The notes: generated from the letters alone by a model not told the origin. 64,000 nt of DNA from Trichoplax sp. H2 (GCA_003344405.1 NOWV01000046.1:248001-312000); one strand, 5' to 3'; shown: positions 26,148 through 38,800, counted from the first letter of the stretch. Translations and numbers: made by a program.

Positions 26148-28118
26148 TTATGATGAAAATTTAATGCTACCGTAACAAAATTTCTTAGTCATTACTGTCA
26201 TATCAGCATCGTTTAAATTAATATCCGGATCGGTGTTTGTAGGATGCGTGCTTGTAATATCCTCTATTTGACTAGATGAATTATTATCTGATGATGGTAC
26301 AGTACTATTATTAATATTCTCATCAGGTATTGTAAGGCTAGGATTAGTAATTGAGCCAGCAGCTGTGGTATTATTAATCGAATCTTCAAAGATAACGAAT
26401 ATACAAGAAGAATTCATCAAATTAGATACCTCATATGACACATTTCTTATATTTAATTTGATAATAAAATACCACATCATGTCTTACTGTCTCTTATTGG
26501 ATTTATCTCTAGATTTCCGAGACTAGATGCTTCATATGAAAAGGGTTATGTTTTATTAACATTATAATAGGGAAAGCAATTATTTAGCTATTTACAGTCA
26601 GCTGTAACAAGTATTAATTATGTACGGATATGGACTAAAGATTGCTAAATTTATTAATTAGCTGCAAATATAATAATAGTAAATCGATATCGGATAACTG
26701 TTGCTATGCGTATAATATCGTATGATACTATGTTGAACAATTTTAAATTAAGAGATGGTAACAAAAGATATTTATAATGGGTGTTTAATTACAATTATAT
26801 CTCACGGCTCGTAGCCTTACGGAGAAGAAGAACAGCTAAACCTATGTGTTCCGCTACACGCGGTCCTTGCCTTAAATAATTAAATAATGACCTGCTTATT
26901 ACTACCGATCTACTATAGGTCTAGCATAGACCGTATACGGTACCTTTACTCTAGCTTATTATACTAACAGCTCATGTAGTACTATAATAGATATGAATAG
27001 CATGCACAATAATATACAGTTATCTAACATTGCAATATCGTATTATGTATATCGCTAGTAACGGAAGATCTATAACTACATCTAAACTACCATCAGTACC
27101 GTATCCTACAATATTAAATGCAGACGGTTGATTCATGCAGAAATATGAATTTAAATATTCGCCATACACTTACTGAGAGCCTCAACAACTTCTAAGTCTT
27201 CCTGAAGAACGGGATTTTCTTGAATTAAATATAAATAGAATAAATTTGGGTATCAGTATCCTCTAACCAGTGAATGCCAACGTAAGTAATCACTTTAAGA
27301 AGCATGTTTGATAACTATAATTTAGCTATAATCTGAGCAATGCAATTTTTATTTTGCTGTGTCGGACATCATTCATCTATAGAAATTCACGAACTTGCAA
27401 TATCAGCCAAACAACTTGCAGCGTCTGTTGAGCCATCGCTACCATAAATCGGAATTCGACCGTAAAAGAATGGAGCATATTTTCGAATTAACAGAGGGGT
27501 AGCATACCATATCGGTATTAAAGTATTTGCATCTATATAAATATCATTTAATGGAATACATTAAAGGGGCACCTTAGACTCAATTCCTGAATCTGTAACT
27601 AGCTACTAATCTCAATGCTACATTATTTTTATATTCCTATTTACTGCAAAAATCATGGATTAAATCAGCTGCCAGAAATACTCGGCTTACAACTTCTACT
27701 GTAAACTGATACATAATTAAAACCTGCTTAGTACAAAACGATATGAAAGTTACAAAAGTTTAATTGTGTATTTATAAAATGAAAAAAGTAAAATAACGTG
27801 ATAAAACTTATTTCTTCTGTTATTTCTGAATTAATTACAGTAAATCGTACCTGAATTAAAAAGTAGCAAATCACGAACGTGTGGATCTGCAAGCAAATGT
27901 ACCCAGGTAATGTTCATTAGTAGATTTTCAGTTAAGAAAAAGACTATACGATTGCAGGCATGAAAATTTGTAGTCATTGTAGCAATTAAGCTGGCCCCTC
28001 TTCTGGAATCATTGGGTATACGTATTTTTAACCCCAACTTTTCGCATTCTTTTTTAACTTCATAGGCTATCTTAGAATCATTCACATCAAAACAAAAATA
28101 GTAATCGTTATTCGCCAT
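26148..28118 (-). CDS. small TIR-domain protein with Ser/Thr/Asn-rich tail
   Basis: Four exons join in phase 1 throughout: 27851-28118, 27395-27532, 27174-27218 and 26148-26383, giving 228 residues. Exon 1 starts MANNDYYFCFDVNDSK and encodes the first half of a TIR-like fold: an opening beta strand, a BB-loop region around RIPNDSRRGASLI, and CNRIVFFLTENLL. Exon 2 (NTLIPIWYATPLLIRKYAPF) completes it, using the acceptor TATATAG at 27533-27539. A further upstream acceptor would include an in-frame TAA at 27561-27563. The tail (about residues 150-228) is rich in Asn, Ser and Thr. No leucine-rich repeats, death domain or membrane segment are visible, so it would be a stand-alone cytosolic TIR adaptor or enzyme. 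The helix position WVHLL lacks the Glu of the WxxxE pattern. The last exon is the least certain. Confidence 0.65.
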
Positions 28119-29432
28119 TTTGTTAGCCTAAATAGGGAAATTTAATGAACATTGAGAGATGAGTGTAGCAATTTTGTTTAGTGTGCTGTAATAACATTTT
28201 ACTTTAAACTTTAATCACTAATAGCTATTGGATTTACTGCTATAAGCTTTCATTATATTATACCTATATTCTTCAACAATCCTTACTGATTTATCTGTTT
28301 TATTAAAAATATCTTGAGCGTTATATGGACGTACTTTGAACTAGAAAGCTATGATAATTGGAATATGCGAATATTATGCACTCGTTAAGTACTGGATATC
28401 AGTGTACTGTGCATTGTATAGCGGATATACTAAGCAACAATAATGTAGTATGCAGAGTATCAGCGAAATACTTAGATACATGTCTTACTATTTTTATATC
28501 ATCCTACGAAAAATGGTTTATTTATACAGCAATTAATTATTGTTACAACTTCCGCGTAAAAAAATTACGTAATAACCCTTATGGTATTCACTGAATAGAA
28601 AGTATAGCAAATAACGATAATGTAATTCCTTATTATGTGCCCAATAATTTCCTTTGATAAATTTACTTCCAAACTTTATAAGTACGTATGTTTATGGTCT
28701 GGTTCGAAGCCGGCGAAATCAATACCGTTTTATTTTATACGCTTTTACTAAGGCTAACTATATAAAACATTTGCTGAAGGGGTAAGAAAGATTGAATGTA
28801 GATCCCCAACAGAATTTATTCACGTCGAATGCTTGCTTCACCATTTGAATTTTTCTACATTTTTCTACATTTTATAGCATGAAGTGTGAACGCAGTTCTG
28901 ATGATTTTTATTATTATCATTAATGACAATTAAATTTACTCGTTTATAAAGCTTTCGTTTCAGTTATAACTTACTGGTGCCATTAATTATAATTATACTA
29001 TATGAATAAATTAGATACAAAAATTATTATTATCAAACGACTCGATTCAAATTTTTTAGAATAGGAATAGTATAGATAAAGAAGTTTAAGAGTTTTTACT
29101 GTATTTTGATAGGAAGAATTCTAGTTTTAGCTCATTGGGTGAGTATTCCTGTAAAATATAATCAGGCTTGATTACTTGTCGATAAGCGTAATACGGCGGA
29201 ATAAATAATGCAGACTGTATATACAGTACAATAGTATGAGAAGTTACCGTTATATTTTGTATGTATAGTAGCATAGACTTCTATGTTTGATATTTGGACT
29301 GCTTTTATTTAGAGTTCCAGTAGTTGATGGTTTCCTATAAGTGTGCAATAGACGTAAAGAAAAAAAATTACAGAAGTACAGTACAGTACTGTACAGGTTT
29401 GTATAAGAGTTGATCTGATTAGCAAAATGTAA
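28119..29432. other. intergenic
   Basis: AT-rich. A 78-codon open frame on the plus strand (28358-28594) and a 62-codon one on the minus strand (29086-29274) show no family features and are probably chance. A short ACAGTACAGTACTGTAC block lies at about 29376-29393. Confidence 0.5.
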
Positions 29433-29552
29433 AAGACTACGGCACAGGGTATTCCCAAGCGGTCACCCATCTAAGTACTAACCCTGCTCGACGCCGCTTA
29501 ACTTCCGTGATCAGACGAGAACGGGTGCTTTCAACGTGATATGGTCGTAGAC
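29433..29552 (-). rRNA. 5S ribosomal RNA
   Basis: Read on the minus strand, this is a full-length animal 5S rRNA of about 120 nt. It begins GTCTACGACCATATCACGTTG, contains the conserved loop and internal promoter sequence (GAAGTTAAGC, GGGTTAGTACTTAGATGGG) and ends GCCGTAGTC followed by TTTT, the Pol III terminator. An AT-rich TATAAAAA-like element lies upstream and is shared with the second copy. Confidence 0.97.
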
Positions 29553-30065
29553 AACCATTCTTGCTATTTGTTAGTATAAAAATACTATCTCTCATTTTTC
29601 GACAGTTAAAGAGAAATAAAGTCGAGACATACTATAGAACTCGAAAAATTATAATTATAATTACTAGCTTCGTAATACCCTTTCTAAAACGGGTACATTT
29701 AAATTGCTGACTTTCGTGGAAAACGTTAGATGTCAAATTGCGTTCCCTTCTACTATATTGTATACGCGTCTTATAAGTATTAATTTAATATAATAATAAA
29801 ATGAAACATTTAAGCACAATATAAAGTTTTCACAATGCGCCTTTAATGTGAATCTTGGCTTAATTCTATATCAGGAGCAGTAATTTACAGTATTAATCCT
29901 CGTAAAGCAATATCACTGTGGATAAACTTCAGTTAAATACTGTATAATCCGTTCTTAATAATATGCAGCTAACAGCGGTTGATATTAGTGGACAGTAGAC
30001 GTAAAAGAAAAAAACTACGGTAGTACAGTATAGGTTTGTATAAGAGTTGATTGGCAAAAATGTAA

Positions 30066-30185
30066 AAGACTACGGCACAGGGTATTCCCAAGCGGTCACC
30101 CATCTAAGTACTAACCCTGCTCGACGCCGCTTAACTTCCGTGATCAGACGAGAACGGGTGCTTTCAACGTGATATGGTCGTAGAC
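30066..30185 (-). rRNA. 5S ribosomal RNA, second copy
   Basis: Appears identical over the RNA to the copy at 29433-29552, same strand, 633 bp away. The T-run terminator is also retained. The flanks are similar but not identical, so this is a dispersed pair and not a homogenised array. Confidence 0.97.
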
Positions 30186-30300
30186 AACCATTCTTGCTAT
30201 TTGTTAGTATAAAAATACTATCTCTCATTTTTTTTTTCTTTGACAGTTAAAGAGAAAGAAAGTCGAGAAATACTATAGACCTCAAAAAAATTATAATTAT

Positions 30301-30934
30301 TTATCGCTCTCAAGTAGTGCATTTTTGCAGAATAGTTCACGTTTGACTTGAATTAATAAATACCGCTACAGTACAGTCATCTAATGTGGTCCTGATATAC
30401 ACTAATTAACCAGCGAGCTGCGCTGACCTATTTTTCATGTCTGTGAGGCAGCGGATGCTTCCATTGATTATTGACAATATTAAATAGTTCTGCATGCTCA
30501 CTCCTAGCATTCAATCTACAGCAGATTTCTTAACTTGACTAAACTAGGTACTTATGAAATGAACTCTCTGAAAAATATCGTTACAATCATACGTCTTGCT
30601 AGATACTCGTACAGTAAGAAATTTGAAATATCAATAAATCGAATTATGATTAACACCAGATATTCTTTATTGCAGTTATGATGTTCCATCATTTATTAGT
30701 AACGTAACCATATTTCTGATCTTCTATATCGTGTCCTTGCTAGCTACAATATCTGGCTCATTCTACATACTGTACTTCTTTGCTCAACTACAATTATAAT
30801 ACGCTTCAGTGCAGGCTAGTTTAGGTTTTACAGTATTCAATTAATAAGAACGAAATAAGTAATACAAGGACAATACAAATTGATCTTACTAGCGTAAACG
30901 TGCGTCACGTCTCATGAAAACGGTCAAAGGTCGC
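30301..30934. other. intergenic
   Basis: AT-rich sequence between the second 5S unit and the 111-bp repeats. I see nothing codable or structured. Confidence 0.5.
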
Positions 30935-31267
30935 ATAGCTACGTTCTAGAATAAGAGGCTTGTTTAGTGATAACATTAACGTTAGTTTTTTAACAACTGA
31001 AAAGCTTATATTATAGCTGATTCCTTAAAAATTTCACTCAAGTCTATAGCTACGTTCTAGGATAAAAGTCTTGTTTAGTGATAACATTAACGTTAGTTTT
31101 TTAACAACTGAAAAGCTCATATTATAGCTGATTCCTTCAAAATTTCACGCAAGTCTATAGCTACGTTCTAGGATAAAAGTCTTGTTTAGTGATAATATTA
31201 ATGTTAGTTTTTTTAAAACTGAAAAGCTCATATTATAGCTGATTCCTTAAAAATGTCACTCAAGTCT
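30935..31267 (+). repeat. three 111-bp tandem repeats ending in a start codon region
   Basis: Units 30935-31045, 31046-31156 and 31157-31267 are near-identical. Each begins ATAGCTACGTTCTAG and ends with ..TTTCACTCAAGTCT or a variant. The last unit contains the start codon of the following dehydrogenase gene (AAAAATGTCACTCAAGTCT). In the first two copies the same position reads ATTTCAC, so the ATG is absent. The repeats must form the 5' UTR and/or promoter of that gene. Confidence 0.9.
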
Positions 31268-33022
31268 ATAGATTCCGTTTTCATAACAGGAGCTAACCGT
31301 GGAATAGGACTGGAGTTTACCAAACAATTAGCGACATCGCAATACCCACCTAAATTTGTTTTCGCTTCACATCGAAGACAAAATATCCAGCAACTTCAGG
31401 TAATGGATTTGAAATGAGTAATCGCTTATCGTAGGTGGCGAATTGGTAATTAACAAACCATAAAAATTAATACGTTTTATTGTAACGTAAATAATTATAA
31501 ATTGAACATTGTTAACTTTATTATTCGCTGCTGCGTCATGGTACAATTCTTGATATAGGAGCTTTCGCTTCACTATTCAAACGTTATTCTAATTGCTTTA
31601 GGTATGATAATGCAGAAATCACTATAGATAACTTTTTATTTCGGCTACTTTGCATCATTTAAATGTCATGTTGGTAGTGCTAATTTTTATTTATGGAGTT
31701 ATTGCTTTAAGTTAATTACTTTGACGTTAAGATTCACGATATGATCTTTACGCAGATGTTACTGATGATGCACAAATAAACAAGGCTGTAGATGAAATAA
31801 AACTAAGAGTTAAGGATAATGGCTTAAATTTGCTAATTAACAACGCTGGAATTTGTTATCGGGCAACATTAAACACGATAACTGAAGAAATATTACTGCA
31901 ACACTATCGGGTAAACACTCTTGGTCCGTTGATGATTGCAAAGGTATTTGCTTTGTCTAGTCATTCCTTATAGTAAAAACAATTGGCTATCTTAAGAGAA
32001 ATATAATACTGCAGCTTTGAAGTTAAAGATCAATATAATTTATACTGTCGTCTAATATTTCGATCCGTAAGTAGAGTTGTAGACCTCTACTTCAACAAGC
32101 CTCCGCGATTCACGGAATATCAGCTATTGTTAACATTTCCAGCAGTTTGGGCACATTTAGTATGGATGTAACAGGGGGAATTTACGCATATCGCTGCAGC
32201 AAGGTATATAAAACATTAATCGCATTAATAAGATTAGCGTATTGATGCTGTATACTTTTATTGTATTTCAAAAATTGTATAATCTTTTGTTTTGATCTCG
32301 ACTTACGGTACCTCTATAAAACCTTGAAGTTGAATATTTATCATTTTTGGCTTATAATATTATAAATACTTAGATAACTTTTCCCTGTCGCTTAATGATA
32401 TGATAATTTATAATCAGAAGGTAATGGTTTGAGACAAAGTGCAATTGCTACCTGGCTAAGTCACTTAGTAACGTGTTAATATATCGTTAATCTTTTAGAA
32501 CAGACCTCAGTCCAGTACTCTAGTTGCCATAAAGAGGCTAATTTCTATTAGTCATAAATATAACAAAACTACAAAATGTTCTGATTATTATAAGAAGTAT
32601 GATATCGCCGAAATATATATATATACTGCACGTTTAAAAATTTACCTAGTACAGATGGATATGATGCGGAATTCATCTACTCACTAGCACATATTTTCGG
32701 TCCTTGAACAATGCATATTTATAATTAAATCTCGAAAATTGCTCTTTTGTACGCAAAGTTGATATGTATTTTAATCAAGTCTCATTACGTATTTCAGGCT
32801 GCACTAAACATGATAACTAAATGCCTAAGTAAAGATTTGGCTGCAGATAAAATAGCAGTTGTTGCGTTAAGACCGGGTTGGGTACAGACGGATCTGGGTG
32901 GTTATGGTGCTGATTTGACGGTAACAGAATCAGTACGAGAATTATTAAAGCAAATTAAGCAGTTACACTTATGCCAAACTGGCCAACTCATTTGTTACAC
33001 TGGAGCAGTATTAGACTGGTAG
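31253..33022 (+). CDS. short-chain dehydrogenase/reductase, sniffer/C-factor type
   Basis: NAD(P)(H)-dependent carbonyl reductase-like enzyme of the classical SDR family. Five exons join exactly in phase: 31253-31399, 31559-31601, 31756-31943, 32075-32203 and 32798-33022, giving 243 residues, a normal SDR length. Motifs in order: cofactor-binding TGANRGIG near residue 13; DVTDD for adenine binding at the exon 2/3 junction; LLINNAGI; catalytic Ser in VNISSSLG; and the catalytic pair YRCSK. RPGWVQTDLGG follows, as in sniffer and C-factor proteins. The start at 31253 is the first ATG and gives the expected short N-terminus; it lies in the third 111-bp repeat. Substrate cannot be inferred. Intron 4 (32204-32797) is AT-rich and apparently empty. 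Confidence 0.9.
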
Positions 33023-33995
33023 TTCAAGATTGTTATCTCCTTAATTGAATAAGAGTTTGCGGAAAATTATGTTGATTAATTATAAAGTTAATAGCTTGTT
33101 TATACACAGGTACAGCTCAATTTGGAAGTAAAAAATTTACATATGTAGATTTATAAATTTTGTTCTCATTTGCATCAAAGACAGCGTGATGATACAACAG
33201 ATCACTAGATTGACTGCTGTACGATACCATACTTTGCAAAGTACTATCTTCAAAAGTTAATTTCTAGCTCTGACTATTCAAGTACAGTTAAGGGCATGCT
33301 AAAGTTACACCTGTTTATGGATTGGTTCCGGTTCTAAATATTTTCCGATTAATTCAGTGCGTTTGTCGTTACATCTGCCTAGTAACTCAAGGCTATCGTT
33401 ACGTTCATATTCTATAATAAAATTACTAGCTGATAAAAAATTTATTTGGCTATAATTAATTAGTATAGGGTTATTATTATTACCTATGCCTCTATCTTTC
33501 GGTTAGCATTACATTAAAATGTAAATTTCGTGATCTTTTCCAAGCTATAAAATTGTTGATTCATTAACTAAAGCTTATTAAACATTCATTAGATAAGCAA
33601 GTACTTTAGAAATTTGCTAATGAAAAGATTGGCGGACACTGTATTTCCTACCGAAACTACTCCAATCCGATAGGGAGTACATTATGTAGTTTATGTGCCA
33701 AGCATGCTCCTTATTAACATACAAGAACAGTTGAGATAGAGAGTAGTACGCACGAATTGTCAAGAAATCATAAACCTAGAAATGTATGATTGAATATAAT
33801 AGAAATAGCACGCGCGTAGCTTATAAGATCTATAAATACAGTACGTACAGAAGATAGGGTGGTGAATAAGCCAGAATTTATTAAAAATACCTAAATACTT
33901 TCAGAAAGGTGGATACAATTGAAAGGGTTTAGACAATTAATTAATAAAATAAAATAATTCACGAAAAAGACTGGTAACAATCATTGGTTGTAAAA
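33023..33995. other. intergenic between convergent genes
   Basis: AT-rich stretch between the 3' ends of the dehydrogenase (+) and MED20 (-). No coding or RNA feature was recognised. Confidence 0.5.
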
Positions 33996-34217
33996 ACGCA
34001 AGGGTACTTCTAAAGTCGAGAGGACGAAGACCAAATGTATGAAATTTTTAAATCAACTACCACTGATGCATGTCCGATTCGGCAATCTTGTTGGAATAAT
34101 AATTATTACAATTTGGTAACTGCTTTCTTGTGATTTACGAAGGCATCAGCATACTGAGGAGCAGTTTGAGATTTGTTAAATGTTGCATCTCCTAAAATAT
34201 TAACCGGTAGCGTTTCG
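33996..34217 (-). pseudogene. extra copy of the MED20 3' end
   Basis: A 222-bp segment duplicated in tandem from 34218-34439, which holds the last roughly 38 codons and 3' UTR of MED20. The extra copy still has an open frame with matching residues (NILGDATFNKSQTAPQYAD, then NHKKAVTKL and TAA) in place of NILGDGTFDKSQTATQYAD and KKAVTKSL. Changes are scattered and no frameshift was seen. It could be a dead relic or an alternative last exon: the sequence CTTTAG|AAG just upstream on the minus strand is an in-frame acceptor candidate. Confidence 0.75.
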
Positions 34218-34324
34218 ACGCAAGGGTACTTCTAAAGTCGACAGGACGCAGACCAAATGTATGAAATTTTTATATTCACTACGACTGATGCATGTCCGAT
34301 TTGGCAATCTTGCTAGAATAATAA

Positions 34325-34939
34325 TTATAACGATTTGGTAACTGCTTTCTTATGATTTATGAAGATATCAGCATACTGAGTAGCAGTTTGAGATTTGTCA
34401 AATGTTCCATCTCCTAAAATATTAAGCGGTGGCGTTTCTGGTAGTGATAACTCGTAAGATTCCGTTAATATTTTACAAAATTCATGCAATAAATTCCAAC
34501 ACACACCAACATGAGAACAAGGCTTGTAATTCGCTTCAATGACAATATCAGTCAAGGATGTATGGCCACCGACTATGGAGCTAAGTTTAACGATAAAATC
34601 TCCAAGTAGTAATGTCTGGCCATGCGCTTTTAGGGATTTTCTGAGAGTATAATTTTTGATATTATCTGTAAATTCATCAGCTGACTCCATGGGCACAATT
34701 TGACCATCATCGTTGTTATGCATGATGTATTTTGTATTATTATCACTCCAAGCAAGGGAATAGACCACATTTTTAGAAGACAGCGAGTCTGTATTTGCTT
34801 GATAGTGTTCAAAATCTAAAGACCATACGCCAACTACATCAGCGAAAAGATTGGTTAGTCGTTTAACAAGTACGTCAATAACTTGCTGGCTAGTTTTCTC
34901 GGGTGGTATAGCGCATAGACCAACTATCGTTACCCCCAT
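34325..34939 (-). CDS. MED20: Mediator complex subunit 20
   Basis: Head-module subunit of Mediator, acting in RNA polymerase II transcription in the nucleus. It is a single uninterrupted exon of 204 residues, close to human MED20 (212). The ATG at 34939 gives the family start MGVT; the frame extends upstream only through non-ATG codons. Similarity to the family: the N-terminal MGVTIVGL strand; KYIMHNNDDG matching the YVMHN segment; LLLGDFIVKLSSIVGG matching the CDFLVKVGTV segment; CWNLLHEF matching CWSLLLEF; and QYADIFINHKKA near the C-terminus. Being intronless is unusual beside its many-exon neighbours. The 3' end is tandemly duplicated downstream. Confidence 0.9.
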   Translation of the reverse strand: MGVTIVGLCAIPPEKTSQQVIDVLVKRLTNLFADVVGVWSLDFEHYQANTDSLSSKNVVYSLAWSDNNTKYIMHNNDDGQIVPMESADEFTDNIKNYTLRKSLKAHGQTLLLGDFIVKLSSIVGGHTSLTDIVIEANYKPCSHVGVCWNLLHEFCKILTESYELSLPETPPLNILGDGTFDKSQTATQYADIFINHKKAVTKSL

Positions 34940-35859
34940 TTCGGACTCCAATGCTATATTCTAAGTAGCTATATCTATATCTATACAGTATATGTTATAT
35001 ACAGTACACGCACTAAATCTGTAGGATGAAGCTTATAATGGATAAAATCAATTTTCTGCTATAAAACGTAGAGGAATAGGAATAAAATAAGGTTAAAATG
35101 ACTCCTATAATTGAAAATGATTGAATCTTGTAAATAAGTTTGCCATACGAGTAGAATTTCAATTTCTACCGAGTATTGATTTATCACCTTTCGTGTCGAT
35201 CCTGCTTGAGCATACACGTGAAGGGAAAGGCATAAAATTTACATACAGGAGTATGCCGTACAGTGTATTGAATAAGTATAATCCAATGGAGTAATTTTAC
35301 AGCTAACAGCCACTACTGTACAGTAGATAGCTAATTTAATACATCACATGGATAGTAAGACGTTTCATAAGTGAATGTCAATTTTATAATTTCGCACTTC
35401 CAATATTTTCTACCACTTATCAGAGTAGAGATCAACCATTGCTATTGGTTTGTCTTTTAAAGCATAATGTTGGATTGGAGCGATTGATGAAACATCGACT
35501 GGGAAAGCATCGATGAAGAAGATCCCTTCGATCCCTGACAGACAGACTAGATACGATATGGCAAGATACTGTACTGTAGGATACTGCACTTATTGTTCGC
35601 TACTGTTGGAGTAGCTATAGCAGAGGATTGGGATCAGTAAGGAAATTTCTATGTTGGAAGTGGACACTAGCAGTTACGCCTGAGCTTGTACTGAAGTAGG
35701 TGAACCACTGCACAATATGCCTCAGACGGATGTACGGATGGATTCTACGAGTGTATACTATACCACAATGTACAGCACGTGATACTATCTCTTCTCGGAG
35801 GTGAATGGATAGACCAAAGGCTCGCACCAGTTGTATGTACGAGATTATGTAATGGCAAC
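34940..35859. other. divergent intergenic region (MED20 / DALRD3)
   Basis: Holds the presumed promoters of both genes. TATA-rich sequence lies just upstream of MED20 (about 34975-35000), and ATACTGTACTGTAGGATACTG occurs at 35568-35588. A 70-codon minus-strand frame at 35615-35827 is antisense to the likely DALRD3 5' region and has no family features. An upstream DALRD3 exon may be hidden here. Confidence 0.5.
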
Positions 35860-38800
35860 ATGCAAGACCAGCTGGAAAATTATTTGCTAACTTTCTATCA
35901 GTCAGAAGAAAGCGATCAATTAACTGATCAATTGAATGCTTTAGGTATTAGTAAAAAATCAGATCAATCTAGTAATGTCAAACGCCATAAAAACTCCAAA
36001 ATCTGCGATTATTTAATTCGCTGCGATCCACTACAAAAGAAATTAAAGGTAAACATTCTGTAACACAGATAACATAGCTGCTAGCTGTCGCTAGAATAGC
36101 AACGGGAATTGACTAATCAGTAACTGCTTTGGTAGTAATTTAAAAATATAGTAAGTGCTTTAAATTAGCAACTACAGCTTTGATAGCATGTACTGCATTA
36201 ATTTAATTATGCTAGGTACAGTATATCTATGATTACAATTGAACGGAAGATAGTAACCTTACAGTTAGCTTTAAGTAAGTTGACAAATAAATACATTACC
36301 ACGTAAGCCTAAAATCGATCACACGCTCTCGAATATTGATATCAGTATCATGCAAAATGACAGAATTCATTAAGACCACGCAAGGTAAAGCATTTATTTT
36401 AATACTGCATTCGAAGCTCTATACTCTACTTTCAAAATCGATCCAATAAGATCTAAACTACCATGTAACAGAACAAATTTATTATAGCAATTGCGATTGA
36501 AATATCACCTATAAAAGTCTGATCTTGTAACTCTTAACGGATAGGATTGCTATACTATTCAAGAAATCATATCGAGCATATCTAAAGAGTTCGATACATC
36601 GATTGCGTCCTGTACATTGAACAGTTACAATAGTATAGAAATTAAGTTAAATCGACCCAAAGTGATACAAGAACAGTTGCATCAAATTTTCTCGGACGAC
36701 ACCTTCAAGACCAATCTATTCAAACAAGAGCCAGGAAAGCAGTTATTAATTAACTGTAGTGCTTGGCAATGGACAGAATCTTTATCTCTCAATCATCTTC
36801 GTGGAATACTTGTTACATCGCATTTGCAAAGAATACTGAAAGCAAAGGGGTAGGCTTTTATCTCTAAAATTTTTTATTTCATGCTGTTTCACGTAATAAC
36901 GAATTTAGATTCTCATCACCATATTATACGTATTTAAAGGTTTAATACAATCATGGTAAATTCCTTAAGAGAATGTGCTGAAAACACTGATCGGTCTGAG
37001 TTTATTAAAGAATTTCATCTCGAAGATATGTGTACTTCAGAGCTAGTTAATTCTGCAAGGAAATATGAAGAAATTCTTAGTAAATTAAAAACCAAGTGCT
37101 TAGAATCAAAATACTGCATATATGATAATGGTAATTATTTTATAAATGCTTCACATTTTATAAAAGACTCTGGGTTACTCGAAGGTAATTGCTATGAAGA
37201 TTAATTAAGTGTCTCAGCGATCGTACAGTTACGTAAACTTTAGCACAATTACTCAAATTCGATGTAATTACCAGTGATAAAATTTGAAACTTAATTTTGG
37301 CTAGTATCGGTAATAATTTTTGGATAAAGTGATAAGTTAACTGTCTTGTCAGTGCTGCATTATTGCTTAGTTTATGCTTATATTGTCATCGACTATCCTG
37401 TATTATTGTAGATGGCATCTTCAAGAATGTGGAATTGATTAAAGGTGAATGAAAAACATTTAAATGTTACATTTGATGAAAGGCGAATATTTCTAAATTT
37501 CTAAATATTTTATAGTACAACCAATTATCTTTCTAGGAATAATTTTCAAAAATTTAAGTCTTCGATTAGCTTGAATACTTCTAAATATTGAGATATACTT
37601 TTATATCGGTAACTAAAGAACATGCTAAAGAATATTCCGTAGGAATACAAATCTAATCGATATTGTTATTTCTCAATTATAGTTATGTCATGTGACCATG
37701 TAGAACCTATTTTGCTGGCTGTCACATCTCTAGAATTAGCTGTTCAAGAAGAATCAAATTCTGACATAATAACAACAGTTAATGTAGTACCTCATAACAA
37801 GTTATTTTATGCCACAAAAATGTCCTTGCTATGGCAAATTCTCAGCAATAAATCAAATGCTGCTGCAATTAAACATCAGGTATGCATTAGTGGTCAGTTT
37901 ATCTGATGTTCAGAATTTGCCGAAATGACACTATTATATCAGGACTATTCAGGAGTGCATTAAGTCAAGAATACATACTCTTAAATTTTATTCAAAATTA
38001 TTACAATTTACTTTATTAAATTAATTAGGTAACCAACCGTTTTATCAATTACAACTGTGATTTATAGGTTAACGTCGCTATTGAAAGGGTGATTACTGTT
38101 GGTGATATAAATTTAACCCTAGCTTCAGATCTTATTAGGTAATCAGTTATATGATATGAAATATTAACGATGTCATTCCTATATCAACGTATATTCGGCT
38201 TTCGATTATATTTAAACGTCGGGTCAAGATTATGCTTAAATTAAGAAATATTTGGCTGATATGTTCAAAGCATGTGGTTTTCCATTCGTACTGCTGTACG
38301 CTAACTTAATGAATTCAAAATATTTCTATTTTATTTTATTAAGATTACGCAAAGCGCAAATGAAGCGAGCATCGATCTTAAAATACGGATCCACTGTACA
38401 TGGTAAGAGTTAATAGACAATTACCAGCTCCTTAGTATTTGCTCCATCGTATTTATTCAATCTTGCAGACCCATCTTGGCAGGGTATTATAGCTGAAGTT
38501 GCTTCTACGACGATAAAATTTGAAATGCTAGGAACATCTGGGAACGAACCAGTTAGTATCGTAACAAAAGTATTGATCAAGTTGTCATAGAGTTTTATTT
38601 TCTGACATTTCTCCAAGAATAAAACCATGCACAATTTTTTTCAGTTAAAAATAAATGTATCGTCACAGCAAACGACTGGATCTCTAGATAAGAAAGGCGG
38701 TTCATTTGTTTTATATAATTGCGCAAGATTGTCTACACTTTTTCAACATTTCAATGAACAAGTTACTAAGTGTAAACTTAAATTTAATGTATTAGCCATC

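Larger units (their letters stand above)
29341..30300. repeat. duplicated 5S gene units
   Basis: About 280 bp around each 5S gene is shared (roughly 29341-29625 and 30000-30298): the upstream TTGCTATTTGTTAGTATAAA block, the RNA, and a downstream TTTGTATAAGAGTTGAT segment next to ACAGTA words. Differences include the length of a T-run near 30230 and several substitutions. The 29626-29999 spacer is unique AT-rich sequence. Confidence 0.8.

Noticed and set aside
27533-27600. Premature stop (TAA at 27561-27563) in TIR-gene exon 2
   Set aside because: The acceptor at 27533-27539 (TATATAG) gives the correct phase and a good TIR join, which places the TAA in the intron.
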